In this document: positions 11,561-23,447 of the stretch, one piece after another
Layout: each line of letters opens with the position of its first letter
Numbering within the stretch: position 1 is the stretch's first letter
Position numbers and translations under genes: made by a program
The notes under the pieces: generated by a model
What the model was told of the DNA's origin: nothing
Database searches by the model: none
Seen by the model: only the letters and a program-made list of their open reading frames with translations
Source: Phocoena phocoena
Lineage: Eukaryota; Chordata; Mammalia; Artiodactyla; Phocoenidae
Assembly (NCBI RefSeq): GCF_963924675.1
Contig: NC_089220.1
Coordinates: 52,462,639-52,526,638 of the forward strand
Reading direction: 5' to 3'
DNA length: 64,000 nt

Positions 11561-14500
11561 AGGACACCTGCATCCTTTATCAACAGAAATATTTGCATAA
11601 TGAACCTTTTGTTTCTAATATTTTTGTGCTACAGAGTGATAATCTGTGACTCATTCCAGAAAGATTATCTGGATTCTTGTTTCCATTTCATCCCAAATTT
11701 TAATGAACAAGGAGAAACATCATTTTTACCTATAAAATCATGTGTGCAAACCCTACTCTTTATCCAGAGTCATTTCTAGTACATCGTTTCATGTGAGTTT
11801 GGAGTTTAAGGCAAGGTCTGGGAGACCTGGGTGTAAAATGTAGGTAGTAAGTGTTGCAAGTCCATTGATTATGTCATAAATTAGTATTCATTTTGCTTAA
11901 TTTGATTTTAATTTTTATCAGGGAACTAAGGTGTTTTAGATAGCACAACCTTACTTTCAGGCTCAAGAAATAAGTGACTTTTTCTTCTGTCTTTCTTTCT
12001 TTCTTTTTCTTTTTTTTTTTTGCAAAGCTCTCCTTTTTATGCACCAGATTCTCTGGCATTCTGAATTAATAATAAGTCTGTCTAAATTAGATTTAGGTTG
12101 TAGGAAAAGGAAAACTTGCCCTACTTGCCCTACTCAATAGCTATTTTTATAGGAGCCTGAATATTGTACGTACTGCATGTTCAGGGTGTTTGCACTAGTA
12201 AGTTATATTAAGAGGTAACTTGATAACAAATTTCTAAGAAGTGGGTCAAAGAGAAATATTAAGTTGGTACCTTGTAAGTTTTTCTAACAGCCTGGCTTAT
12301 TTTGCAAGCAAAGTTAAAGAGTGAATTTTCATGGGGACTCTCCTTTATATTTTATGGTCTGGCTCAGGAAAAAAGGAAAAAGTTTCTTGAATTTTTTTTT
12401 TTTCTTAAAGTTGATATTGCCTGTGATCTTGTTTTAAATATTTCAAACAAGTTGATTATTGGGCATTTTAACACTTTGCTAATGTAGAAAAAGTCACCAT
12501 AAACTTTATCTCCTCCCTGAAGGCATTGAAGAGGTTATTCATTTATTTAACCATCATTGATCGTGTCCTGTAAGGCACCAATAATCATTGCATCATCAAT
12601 CCTTACCCAGCATCTAGGGAAGCATTTGGGAAAACATCATTATCCAAGTTAGTATTCATTGTGTTTTTATAAACCTGTGGGAAAGAACATCTTGCCTACT
12701 TAACATTCCTTCATCCCAGAAATAGTATGTGACTCAATCTACTTCCATCAATATTATTCATTTATGACTTTCCTCAACCACTATTTGCTCCTAAACATTT
12801 CCTACTAAAGTTAATTGTATCCTTCAGCTTTGTTCTTTGGAACACTTGTAATAAAATTGTTGTCTTCCCACAGTGGAGTCTTCTCCTGTAACCCCATTTT
12901 CTCTGACATTGATTCACTCTCTTTTTTCTTGACTCTTGAACCCAGGCTTTGGCATTGGTAAAGTCCTTGATTCCCAGGACCATTTCTGGGTGTTCAGATC
13001 TAGCTTCTTGAGTAGCCACTGGGACCATGTGGGAGAGTCAGTTCTTGGCATGAAACTAGACAAAAAGGAAGCAGGAGACAGGGGGAGATAAGACTGATAA
13101 ATTCTCTTTCATCCTTCATAGAACTGCAATGAAAGTATGTTTCCCATTTGAAAATCTTCTGAATAATCCTGCATGCAGAAACAGGCACATCAGGAGCAAC
13201 ATATCCTTTGCATCGCCCTACCTCTTTCTTTGCCTCAGTCACACCTCTCACTTTTTTTCCTTCTTCATATCCCTAGACTTGCATTTCCTAAAGAAACTGT
13301 CAGCACTCTAATTCTTGCTTTGGGCCCTGCTCTTTTTAAAAGATCTGGATTAAGTTAGATGGTATTATTATTCTATTCATTTAGCAAAGATTGTGGAAAA
13401 TAGAAAGGTTTATAAAATCCTCTTCTGCCTACACTGAGTTACTATCAGTTGTTCATATTATTCTTTCTATTATTAGTTCTGAAACAAAACAAAGCAAAAA
13501 CTCATCTTTCAGAAGACATAAAACCTCTTTTTCTATGATCATTCCAGGAATTAAAAAAAAATTTATCCCTGGTCAAAACTTCCAAGTAATAAATGCATCA
13601 TAAATGAATACATTGAATGAGTGAATCAAGGAATGGTGAGGTTTCACTGTTAGGCATTTTGGCACATCATAGTATGTAATAATGCAAAAAAATATTCTGT
13701 GGCCTGATATGGATACGTAAGATTTATGCCACTGTCTTCTCTTTATTTCCCTCTAATATCTAAAAATAGTTAACTTTGGAAAGTAAGCAATTTGAAAGAC
13801 AGTATCGTTAAGTGATGCTTGAAACTTTTCTCTTTCAGGTACTTAATAAATCTCATTCACTCTTTTAAAACCAATAAGATAATGAAGATTTTGATCATTT
13901 CAGTATATCCTGTAATTGTATAATTAGATATCATAATTACATGTTCAAATGATTATACATGTGAACACTAATTTCTTAATTATAGACAATTATGTTAACT
14001 ATGTAAATATACAGTAATTGACTGAAGTGACAAAAATGAAATAAGTACTTTCATCAAAAAAATGTCAGTGTAAAATAAAAATACGTATTTATTGAAAATA
14101 TCTTTCAATGGACTCTAGCATTTTCTGTTTATTGGAAGTTTTATGTGAACTGTATTAATTTTACAGTGAGACATAACAAGATTGCATCTTACCTGAAGTA
14201 GTGAATATATAAATTCATTAGAGGAGGCAAATATCCTTTCCAGGAAGTGTTATGATAGCATCCTAGGATGTATGTTGTCTCCAGTCATCTGATAAGTTCA
14301 ACATACATTTATCTACTTTTGGTTTTGTATGCTCAACATGTGCCATTGCTAAAAAGTATTGACTATTTGAATATATTTGAAATCTTGGGGCTTCTTGGTA
14401 TCAGGGATAGAAGTAGCATTGGTAGATGTACATTTGGAATAGTGAGATCTTAGATACTTATAATTTTCTTTACTTAAGGAATACGTATATGAAAACCACT

Positions 14501-17399
14501 GATGATAAAACTGTGTCCAAACCTTAATTAGTAGTTGAGAAATGGTATCTACACCTCATGTTATTCTGTATCTTTTCACTATTATACTAGATGACTTATG
14601 ATTGTAATCGTATAATTGCCTATATATATCATAAATGTAAATGTGAATTTATATAAAATATAAACATGTATAAATTGAATATATACTTATATCATATATA
14701 AGTATTTATACACATATATATTATTGGAGCATTAGCCAGAATTATGAGAGGTGGGTTATTGTATCTCTGTCACTTGCTATGTGATTTTGGTTTGGGTATC
14801 TAAATGTATGCAATAAAGTTAGTAAAAAGAAACCAAGATATTTATATAAGATATTTTATAGTGCTATGTATACTGGTTTTATTATGAACCAACCAGGTAG
14901 ATAAAAACATTTTAGGGGTTACTCTTTATTAGCTCAGGGGGCAATAAGCTGAACTAGTTACATCTGTTTCACTTATTTTCCTAAAGGACCTGACTTCAAA
15001 GTATGGGGCTGTTGGTGAAATCCATTGGCAGGGGCCCTACTTCATGATTTTAAAAAGGTTTAAATTCCCTTCAACTCTAGGGGTGAGAGTGAAATGTTCT
15101 CAGAAATTTCTTAATGTGAGTCTCAACTGAAAGTCATGTATTCTGATAAGTCAGTAGTCTGACTTTTAGATAAGGAACATTATATGGCTCTTTTAATGTG
15201 CTTTAAAAAAATGTACTTATCCTGTGGTTTGTATAAGATTTTCTAGAGCAGTCTCTCACTGTTTGTACTGTGTAGCCAACAGGCCCTCCTTTGTTTTCTC
15301 TGTCTGCCATCCTTGCTTTAATGCCCCACCTCATATCCTACACCTCAGATGAACTCATATGACATATCACATGAAGAGTATTGAAACTGTGAGATAAACT
15401 TAACAAATTGAGGACTAAAACTGCAAAGTCTGACTTTTTTCTTTAAAACTAATGACAATACACTGATACAAATTGACTATATTTCCTTACATTTTCTGGC
15501 TTGAAAACTAAGTTGGAGGTGGGGGGTGAACAAACTTACTGTAATAATTGTATCTTTGACATACATTGTGATATATCCATTTTGTAATAAGTATTTCATT
15601 TATTTTTTTACCTGAAATATAGTTTAGTTTTTCATATGCAGTTGATTCTAAATATTGTGAAATAAATCTTCATATAGGTCAGGATGAAACTAAATATTCA
15701 TGACTTTTTGTGTAGATATTGGTGTTAACTTTACATGAATAAATGAACTTGTAACATAATTTACTATCAAACAGCAAGCATTTATTTTAAAACTTCATAA
15801 AATAATTTATTGAAATGTAAATACATTGATATTCTAAATACTGATGATGTAGCTCTTTTATAACAGTGCTTACCTTCAGTTGAAGGCACACTAAAGTCTT
15901 TATGACTCATGCAGAGTAGCTTGTGCATATTTCATGCAGCTCCTAATAATGTTTCTGTTTAGCAGAATATGACTCTTGATTGTTTACACTCTGTTGAAGG
16001 TGCCACTTCTCTCTTTAGTTACCAGTGCTGACCTATTCTCCATCATTCCTTTTCCTCTCATTAAAATTATAAGATTGAAAAACATCATTTAGACTTGCAT
16101 GTTGATAAACTCTTAGGCAGCCAAGAGTTTCTGTCAATATAGTAATCTCTCTGGGCAGTTGGATTTCATGGTGCTCATTTATATTTGTGGAATAAATATT
16201 GTAGTCTCCAGAAAATACTAACATAGGTAATTCCAAGGAGATGAGCATGCTTTTGGAGGACGGAGGCCCCTGAGGTGACACAGTAGTGCTGACATGACTC
16301 TGCTAGGCCTGGCTTTGAAGGTGAACCTGATTGAGGGCAGGTGAGAGTGAGGAGAAAAAGGGTGTATCAGTCAAGGTTCAGTTGAAGATAAGAGAATCTA
16401 TTCTAGCTAGTTTAAGCATAAATGGGTTAATCGATGTAATTAATTCCTTACAAAAACTAATTTTAAGGGCTGCAAGAGGCCCTAAGGCTGGTTCTACAGG
16501 AATGACTTCAGAATAAGACCCCAACATTTGCCCACCATCGAACTGTTTTCTCTATTAGAATCACAAAGTAACTCTCCTAGCCAGTAGATTAAAAAACAAA
16601 AAAAAGTACCTTAGTTATGATTGATTCCTCACAAAATACCTCTCTTCCCACTTAATTTATTTCTGAATTGTCATTGATAAATCTGAAATACTGTCTGCAA
16701 CCGTAGTGTAAAGGAGTCTGGTAAATGTAGTTTTTAGCTTTCTGGCTTCTGAATTATAAGAAGGCATCCTAGTCAAAAGTTGGAAGAGATGGTAAGCAAC
16801 AAATGAACTGTATCTTGTGGTCCTAGGGGAGAATTATACTGGATGATTTCCCATTCACCTATCCCCATAAACAATTTGGTCTTCACTATCTTTGGACAAA
16901 AGTCAAAATCTCTAACTTGCTATTAAAGCCTTAATTCTTGAAGTTACCGACATGTTGAAGATTATATTCTATCAATTTCCTGTTGTTTGTGGAAACCGCT
17001 CTGTCTTAGGACAGGCTTTTCTATAGACCTTTCTCTTTTAACTTTAAAATTCCTCATTTTTCTCTCTTTTTTGTTGCCCAACATACAGATTCAAGTTCCT
17101 TTTCTTATTTCTTTCCTGTCCCAGGAATATTCAGTCCCGAGAATCACAGGATAATTTTGTGCTTTATTCTTCATTTCCATTTCAATTGGAAAAAAACAGT
17201 CTGGTAGAAATATAAATATATACAAGAAATGTTAGAGTGGGTCAGTAAAGGTGAATGATGTGTTCTCTCTTTACTAAGAGTTAAGGTGCCATCCATTTTC
17301 ATCTGTTCTTAGAGAAAGGTTCTTCGATCTACTTGCATTAAAGCCACTAGAATGAGTTTCCTATTAGGAAAACCAGAGCAAGACTAAAACCAGACTGAT
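11561..17399. other. long intronic stretch, mostly unassigned
   Basis: A pyrimidine tract lies at 11988-12021 and AT-rich low complexity at 14625-14725. The region 12680-13340 has the mixed composition of an old LTR or internal repeat, but I cannot name a family. 13820-13845 carries an acceptor-donor juxtaposition (see findings). 16355-16560 looks like another unclassified old repeat. No coding evidence. Confidence 0.4.
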
Positions 17400-17600
17400 T
17401 TCAGATAGAGTGGAACCATCCTAGCTTCCCCATCTACTCATTGTAGGACCTTGGACAATTCATTTTGCTGTCTTCAGCATCAGTTTCTCATCTGTAAAAT
17501 GGGGCTATAGTACCTAATTGATATGATTGTGAGGATTAAATGACATCATAATAAAGCATTTACCAGAGTAAACCTTTAATAAATTATTGATTTTTTTTTT
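17400..17600 (+). repeat. MIR SINE fragment, plus strand
   Basis: The core and 3' part of MIR: 'aggaccttggacaattcatt', 'catcagtttctcatctgtaa', 'gtgaggattaaatgacatc', ending in 'aaacctttaataaattattg'. The 5' tRNA head is eroded. Confidence 0.85.
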
Positions 17601-17634
17601 TAGTAGAAATTCAGAGTCATACAGATGCTTGTTA

Positions 17635-17835
17635 AAATTCTGGAACCACTAGTTACTGATTGTATGGTCATTGTATGGGATTGTATGGTCTTGAAAAAGT
17701 TAGTTAACCTTTCTGAATCTCAGTTTAGTCATCTGCAAATTAAGAATAATAACATTTACTTGTAGGATTTGTATGAAGACTATTATGCAAAAGTGCATAG
17801 TATAGAATCTAACACAATATTAGTTCCCATATCTT
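17635..17835 (+). repeat. second MIR SINE fragment, plus strand
   Basis: Core 'ttgaaaaagttagttaacc', then 'tctcagtttagtcatctgca', 'aataataacatttacttgta' and 'tatgcaaaagtgcatagta'. It lies about 35 bp after the previous MIR in the same orientation. A short local repeat (attgtatggtc / gattgtatggtc) sits inside it near 17660-17692. Confidence 0.85.
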
Positions 17836-18803
17836 CCCTTTCTAAGCTTTATCCAAAATTGAAACAAGTTAAATATAAATTCTTGCAATATTTTACCACA
17901 ACACTAATCTAGTGGGCTGAAGTGTTTCAAATATGTTCGAGATGAACATACCATTAATACTCTCTGATTTGTAACTCCTGAAATTGGGCCATTTGCATGA
18001 ACATTTAAAATGGTCCTCTTTCATTTATATTATTTTTGATGCTTCAGTTTAGTTTTGTATGTCTTCTTGTGATAGCTTTCAGTCACCTGGGTGTTGCATC
18101 GAGTTTAACTTCCAAGTCAACAGCTGTGAGTAAAGATCATTTGCACCTCTGAGTGTTGCAAGGTGCCCATAAAATGTCTTATTGTTCTTATTCTTGTTTT
18201 TCTAAAAGTTGCTCAAATATTTAGGGGAAAAGTATGTGATAAAGATTTTTCCATAGATTGAAAGTGTACCCATAGGAATTGGAGATGTTAATTTCTCTTT
18301 CTAGTTTCAGGTGCCCAGAAAAGTACAGAGGGACAGATAATTTACTCTCAGATATTTTCTTAGGCCAATTTAATATAACTTTCTTTTGGTATTTCAGATA
18401 AATTATTAGAAAACATGGAATAGAATTGTACTTTATTATTTATTTGGCACAATCTGGCTAAATTTATTTATTATGAGATTAGAATACCATAATTACAAAC
18501 ATCTCTGTCAAGCCTACATACCAAAAGACATTCTCATTTTTCTGTAAGTGTGCTGGTGTTTTTTTCAGTATCTCGAATGGCAAAAGTTCATTTGGTTATC
18601 TTATGAATAAATTTAAATATGGCTTTAGTAGAATGCTATCTTGGAGTGAGTGAAGCAGAGCAAGTTATTTTTTATTACATTTCTAATACTCTGCAGTGTC
18701 TGAAATGCTGTTAATTTAGATTATATTCTATTATAAAAATCATTAAAGAAATTACTGCTTTGCTTTCAACGAGATTAAGAATGATGGTGAAAAAAGTCCC
18801 ATA
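17836..18803. other. intronic sequence, nothing assigned
   Basis: AT-rich; no repeat or gene recognised. Confidence 0.5.
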
Positions 18804-18817
18804 AGAAATCCATAGGG

Positions 18818-19162
18818 AACTTCCCTGGTGTTAACAGTGGTTAGGGATCTGCCTGCCAATGCAGGGGACACAGGTTCGAGCCCTGATGTGGAAAGATCCC
18901 ACATGACACAGAGCAGCTAAGCCCGTGCGCCACAACTACTGAGCCTGCTCTCTAGAGCCTGCGAGCCACAACTACTGAAGCCCCCTTGCCTAGAGCCCAC
19001 GCTCCGCAACAAGAGAAGCCACTGCAATGAGAAGCCTGTGCACTGCAAAGAAGAGTAGCCCCTGCTTGCTGCAACTAGAGAAAGCCCGCGCAGAGCAACA
19101 AAGACCCAATGGAGGCAAAAATAAATAATAAAATAAATAAATAAATTTATTTTTTTAAAAAA
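18818..19162 (+). repeat. long-form CHR-type SINE, plus strand
   Basis: A tRNA-derived SINE of about 345 bp with a long 3' extension of repeated 'agcc(c)...caac' units and an (aaat)n tail. The B box is visible in 'ggttcgagccc'. Flanking repeats agaaatccatagggaa (18804-18819) and agaaacgcatagggaa (19163-19178) differ at two of 16 positions, suggesting an older insertion than the short SINEs nearby. Confidence 0.93.
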
Positions 19163-19178
19163 AGAAACGCATAGGGAA

Positions 19179-19969
19179 GAAGATGGAAAGCTCGCTGTTC
19201 AGTAGCAACACTTAAAAATCCTTAATTGTTAAAATTTGTGGTTAAATAAATATTAATTGTTAAGTATAAAAGTGCTAAATATAAATCAGGGAAAACTTTT
19301 ATTAAAGTTCTAGAAGAAACACTATAGTGAAATTTGACTACCCTCCTGTATTTATTCTCAAGTTGTCAAAAAAAAATGTGTTTGGAATACATCGTATGCC
19401 ATTACAGAACCTTCCCCTTCACAAAAATGACATACCAATGATTAAGTTGTAAAAGCTCAGTTTAATGATTTATTTATTTTTTAACCAATGGTTTATTCTT
19501 TCCCTCATGAGCTGGCACTCAGCTCTTTTAGATGCTTTAAATATAGCACTTCCAATGCATACAGTTTATTTCTTTGAGTACTTCTAGTTGCTTCTTCAAG
19601 GGTATTATTTTGATTATTTTACATTTGGAAAAACAGAGCACATCTTTTATTTGTAGGGTCTTCAAATGTTAAAAATGTATTTCTTATTTTTATTTAATTT
19701 TTTCACAAGTTGTGTTTGGCTGCTAATTACCGAATGCAGAAATAATAGTAGCTTAAACAAGATAAGTATCGATTCTGTCTAGAAAATAAATCTAGATGTC
19801 AAAAATATTGAAGAATTATGATCCCTTCACAGTGTCATGAGGGATCCAATCTTAGCACATGACTTCTGCCTTGGAGTTGACCCACAATATAAGATGGGTC
19901 CTGGAGTCCCAGCTATCACAGTTGAATTTCAGGCAGCAAGGAAGAAAAGGGAAAAAGATAAATGGGTCG
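19179..19969. other. intronic sequence, nothing assigned
   Basis: AT-rich and unassigned. No splice, repeat or coding signal recognised. Confidence 0.5.
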
Positions 19970-19984
19970 ATGCCCTTCTCTTTT

Positions 19985-20186
19985 TTTTTTTTCTGTACGT
20001 GGGCCTCTCACTGTTGTGGCCTCTCCCATTGTGGAGCACAGGCTCTGGACAGGCAGGCTCAGTGGCCATGGCTCATGGGCCCAGCCACTCCGTGACACGT
20101 GGAATCTTTCCCGGACTGGGGCACGAACCCGTGTCCCCTGCATCGGCAGGCGGACTCTCAACCACTGCGCCACCAAGGAAGCCTCC
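19985..20186 (-). repeat. CHR-type SINE, minus strand, perfect target-site duplication
   Basis: Short-form CHR SINE in reverse, ending at ccaccaaggaagcctcc. The 15-bp direct repeats atgcccttctctttt at 19970-19984 and 20187-20201 are identical, so the boundaries are certain and the insertion is fairly young. Confidence 0.96.
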
Positions 20187-20201
20187 ATGCCCTTCTCTTT
20201 T

Positions 20202-20939
20202 AAGGAGCTTCTTCAGAGGGCCCACACAACACTTCTGCTACAAGGTATACGTATGTACAGAAAGAATAAACCTAGCAGGCCTGAGAATACCACGCTTAGA
20301 AAGGCCTGCTTGATTGGCATCTGGAAATTTGGATTTCAGGAAGGGTCACTCCACTCCCTCTGATTAGATTGGTTCATTTTGCCTAAATTGTTTCTGCAAA
20401 CCATATGATTGACATAGAACACTCGCTTTACTTTTGCAGAATGAATTTTGGTATATCCAAGGCAGATGGTGCCTATGTGACCAGACCCCAGTAAAAGTGG
20501 AATCTCTAGTAAACTTCCCTGATAGAACATTTCATAAGTGTTGTCATAATTTAATGCTGGGGGCAATTAAGTGCCTCTTTTGTGACAAAATGGGGAGGGG
20601 ATTCTTGGAAGCTTGTTCCTGTTTTCCTTCAAACATCTTTCCCTTTTGTTAATCTTGCTTTGTATCCTTTCACTGTAATATGTCATAGTCATGAGTATGA
20701 CTATTATCATGAGTCCTGTAAGTCTTCTGTGAGTCATCAAACCTAGATGTGGTCTAGGGGACCACCCCCCAAAAACACGAAAATTCAGTAGATGACTGTG
20801 TTACTACTTCTCAAGTTATAAAACACATTTTAAGCTCTAGCACAGATGTGGTATTTTTGGGCACTAATGTTAATAATATGATTTTGTATTTTATTGGCTT
20901 TCCCGTTTCACCAAAGTGACTGCAAAGTTTTGGGTCTGA
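20202..20939. other. intronic sequence, nothing assigned
   Basis: Unassigned intron with a few short frames that overlap the neighbouring SINE. Nothing recognised. Confidence 0.5.
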
Positions 20940-21290
20940 ATGAGTGAAAGGGTGAAGTTGGAAATGGAAATGGAAAAGATGGTGAGAGCTGGTTTGGAGG
21001 GGAGATCAAGAGTTCATATCTTAATCAATTTTGGATGTGTTACATTGGAGATGGAGGGTAGATGGTGGTACCAGAAGACTGGGACTAGGCGAGAGGCCTT
21101 AACTACAAATACTAAATTAGGAGTTATCATCATGTAAATGGTATTTAAAGTACTTGAGGGGATGACCAAGGAAATGAGTGTAGATGGAAAGGACCAAACT
21201 TTAAGGCAGTCAGTCATTCAGGGGTCAGGGAGATGAGTAGGAACCACCAAAGACCAGGAAGGACTGGACAGTGAGGAAGCAGCTAAACAA
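20940..21290 (-). pseudogene. L2 LINE reverse-transcriptase fossil, minus strand
   Basis: The reverse complement keeps the layout of the L2/CR1 reverse-transcriptase segment. At 21014-21217 a 67-residue frame contains TLISLVIPSSTLNTIYMM, where the family has ...HSLGDLI...YHLYADD: the catalytic Y-A-D-D region is degraded to Y-M-M. On the plus strand 'gtcagggagatgagtaggaa' and 'accaaggaaatgagtgtaga' are the usual landmarks. No functional enzyme is possible. Confidence 0.75.
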
Positions 21291-22059
21291 ATCTCTTTCC
21301 AGTCACCTTGTGGAAAACTTGGAGAATATCTTTTACATTTTTTCCTATTTTTCTTTAGCCTATATGGAATGTTATAATCCTTAAATATTTCAGTTACGAT
21401 AAAAAATGAAGTCAACTCTTTACATATCAATCAAATTTGAATATATTTAGCACAGTGTTTGATATTTTTATACTAGCTGTATTGCAATGTTGATTCATTT
21501 AGCAGCCTATATTCTAAAACTTGGTTGGTTTTCTGATAAACTAATTCATAACTCACATCACGTATCCTTCTGTTTTTATATTATTTTTCTCCAATATTAC
21601 TAGCTCTTTTGAATGAATTTATCTTTATAAATTTACTTTTTTCCATTTATCAAATTTTATTCTTGTCCTGTGTAATACTTCTAATTGCTAATTCAATAAC
21701 AATTTAAAATGTGACAGTAGAGAAGTATCATTTGATACTTTCCTCTAACTTCAGCCATCCATATTCAAAGTATAATCTTATGCTTATAAAAATGAATGGG
21801 AAAATATTTAGATATATTAATATAAATTTATAAAAAATTATAGAATTTAAATAAAAATCCCTCTGTGTATATTCCAGAATGAAAGCAGATGAGTAGACTC
21901 AGCTTTCATTTGAGGAAATAATTTATTAAAAGATCAACACCTCAATTAACTGAAACTCATTATACTGTGGGTGCCTTGTAGAGTGGATTTTTCTGTAATT
22001 TATGTTTCACTGTCAGCAGAATTATACTGCTAGGAACCCATTCAAGCAACAGTGATTTT
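21291..22059. other. intronic sequence, nothing assigned
   Basis: AT-rich; no feature recognised. Confidence 0.5.
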
Positions 22060-22810
22060 GTTGATTGCTACTATATCCTAGGCTCAGTGCTTTGGACTGG
22101 AGACACCAAGATCAAGGACAGTCCTTGCTGTAGTGACTTATAGTTTATTAAAAGGCAAAAAAGTTATGTCTTAGGTCTGGTTCTTTAGAAGTAGAACTTG
22201 AGAATTCAAATCTAAGTCATTTGTCAGGGAAATGCTCTTAGGAGAAACAGCTAATGGAGTAAGAAAGCAGAACAGGAAACGGAAGAAGCCAGGCAAGAGT
22301 GATTTTAGATTAGCCTCCACATTATTCTGCAAAGGAGCTCTGGAGTATAAATTATGCTTCAGAATCTGTGCTAAGGGTGGCAAGGGAGCTGGGCTTTCAT
22401 ATCCACTAAAAAGCTGCTGGGTAGAGAGGAAACTTTCAAGCATTTCCCAGACTCTGCCTCCGAGAGCAAAGTGGCTCCACAGCCCCGAGACCTTTTTCCA
22501 AGAGAAAGAGAGCATCCTAGGGAGGTACACATGAGAAGCACAAAGGGACTCTGAGAGAATCAGGTGGAATAAATAGCTAATTTATATAGCATGTGATGAG
22601 TACTCTCGCAGAGGGAATTGCAAGGTGCTGTGGCAACAAAGAGGACGGGGTGAGGTAGAGCTTTACGAGAGAGGGAAGCCTTTCTCATATACTTCTGGAG
22701 GATCAGAGGGAGTTAACCAGGTAATAAGTGAAGGAAAAAAGGAGAACTTTCAGGTCAGAAGGAGCCCAGTGTACAAAGGCAGAGTCACATGGTCATGGAA
22801 GAACTGGAGC
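22060..22810 (-). repeat. L2 fragment split by an unclassified old repeat
   Basis: 22060-22160 ('actatatcctaggctcagtg', 'ggacagtccttgctgtag') and 22590-22810 ('attgcaaggtgctgtggca', 'cagtgtacaaaggcagag') both look like minus-strand L2. The roughly 390 bp between them is different in character (tctgcctccgagagcaaagtgg, cagccccgagacc) and may be a later insertion such as an LTR. Boundaries and the inserted family are uncertain. Confidence 0.5.
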
Positions 22811-23220
22811 TGTAAAGTGGGGAGAAAAAAATTCCTACCTTTCAAGCCTGTCATGGGATTAAAATCAGCCAATAAAATAAAAAAGCTTTTTGTGAACTTT
22901 TAAAGAAGTAAAATCCTGTTACTGGTTGTTTGGAGTCCTTGATTAGTAAATATCTTGGTTATGCTACAAAAGAAAACCCTTCAACAAGGCAACCTACAGT
23001 AACCCCCAACATTTTGTATTTATAAGCATTTGCACCAAGATGTACCCTCTGCTGTCACCTTTGGTTTGAAATAATGCTAGCAGGCCCTATTGTAGTTCTC
23101 CATATACGTGTAGGAAGCCTGACGTTCTTAAAGATAAGCACAAAATTTATTTAGATTCTTTCACTGCTTATTCTCAGATGAATAAAGTCTTCAAAGTTTA
23201 AGTTCAAAAGAAAAGCCACA

Positions 23221-23431
23221 GGGCTTCCCTGGTGGCGCAGTGATTGAGAGTCCGCCTGCCGATGCAGGGGACACGGGTTCGTGCCCCAGTCTGGGAAGAT
23301 CCCACATGCCGCGGAGCGGCTGGGCCCATGAGCCATGGCCGCTGAGCCTGCGCGTCCGGATCCTGTGCTCCGCAAGGGGAGAGGCCACAACAGTGAGAGG
23401 CCCGCGTACCGCAAAAAGAAAAAGAAAAAGA
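23221..23431 (+). repeat. CHR-type SINE, plus strand
   Basis: Short-form CHR SINE starting gggcttccctggtggcgcag, with B box 'ggttcgtgccc' and an (aaaaag)n tail. The 16-bp repeats aaaagaaaagccacag at 23206-23221 and 23432-23447 are identical, a young-looking insertion. The tail repeat probably grew out of the A-rich duplication. Confidence 0.96.
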
Positions 23432-23447
23432 AAAAGAAAAGCCACAG

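Noticed and set aside
12774..13251. Two overlapping minus-strand frames (84 and 83 residues)
   Set aside because: No recognisable domain, no splice sites in phase, and composition like an old LTR or internal repeat.
22171..22534. 119- and 100-residue frames on opposite strands
   Set aside because: Mirror-image frames without family motifs, inside an unclassified repeat that appears to split an L2 fragment.
23221..23300. tRNA-like sequence with a good B box
   Set aside because: It is the tRNA-derived head of a CHR SINE, with no intact cloverleaf and with a SINE body and A tail attached.
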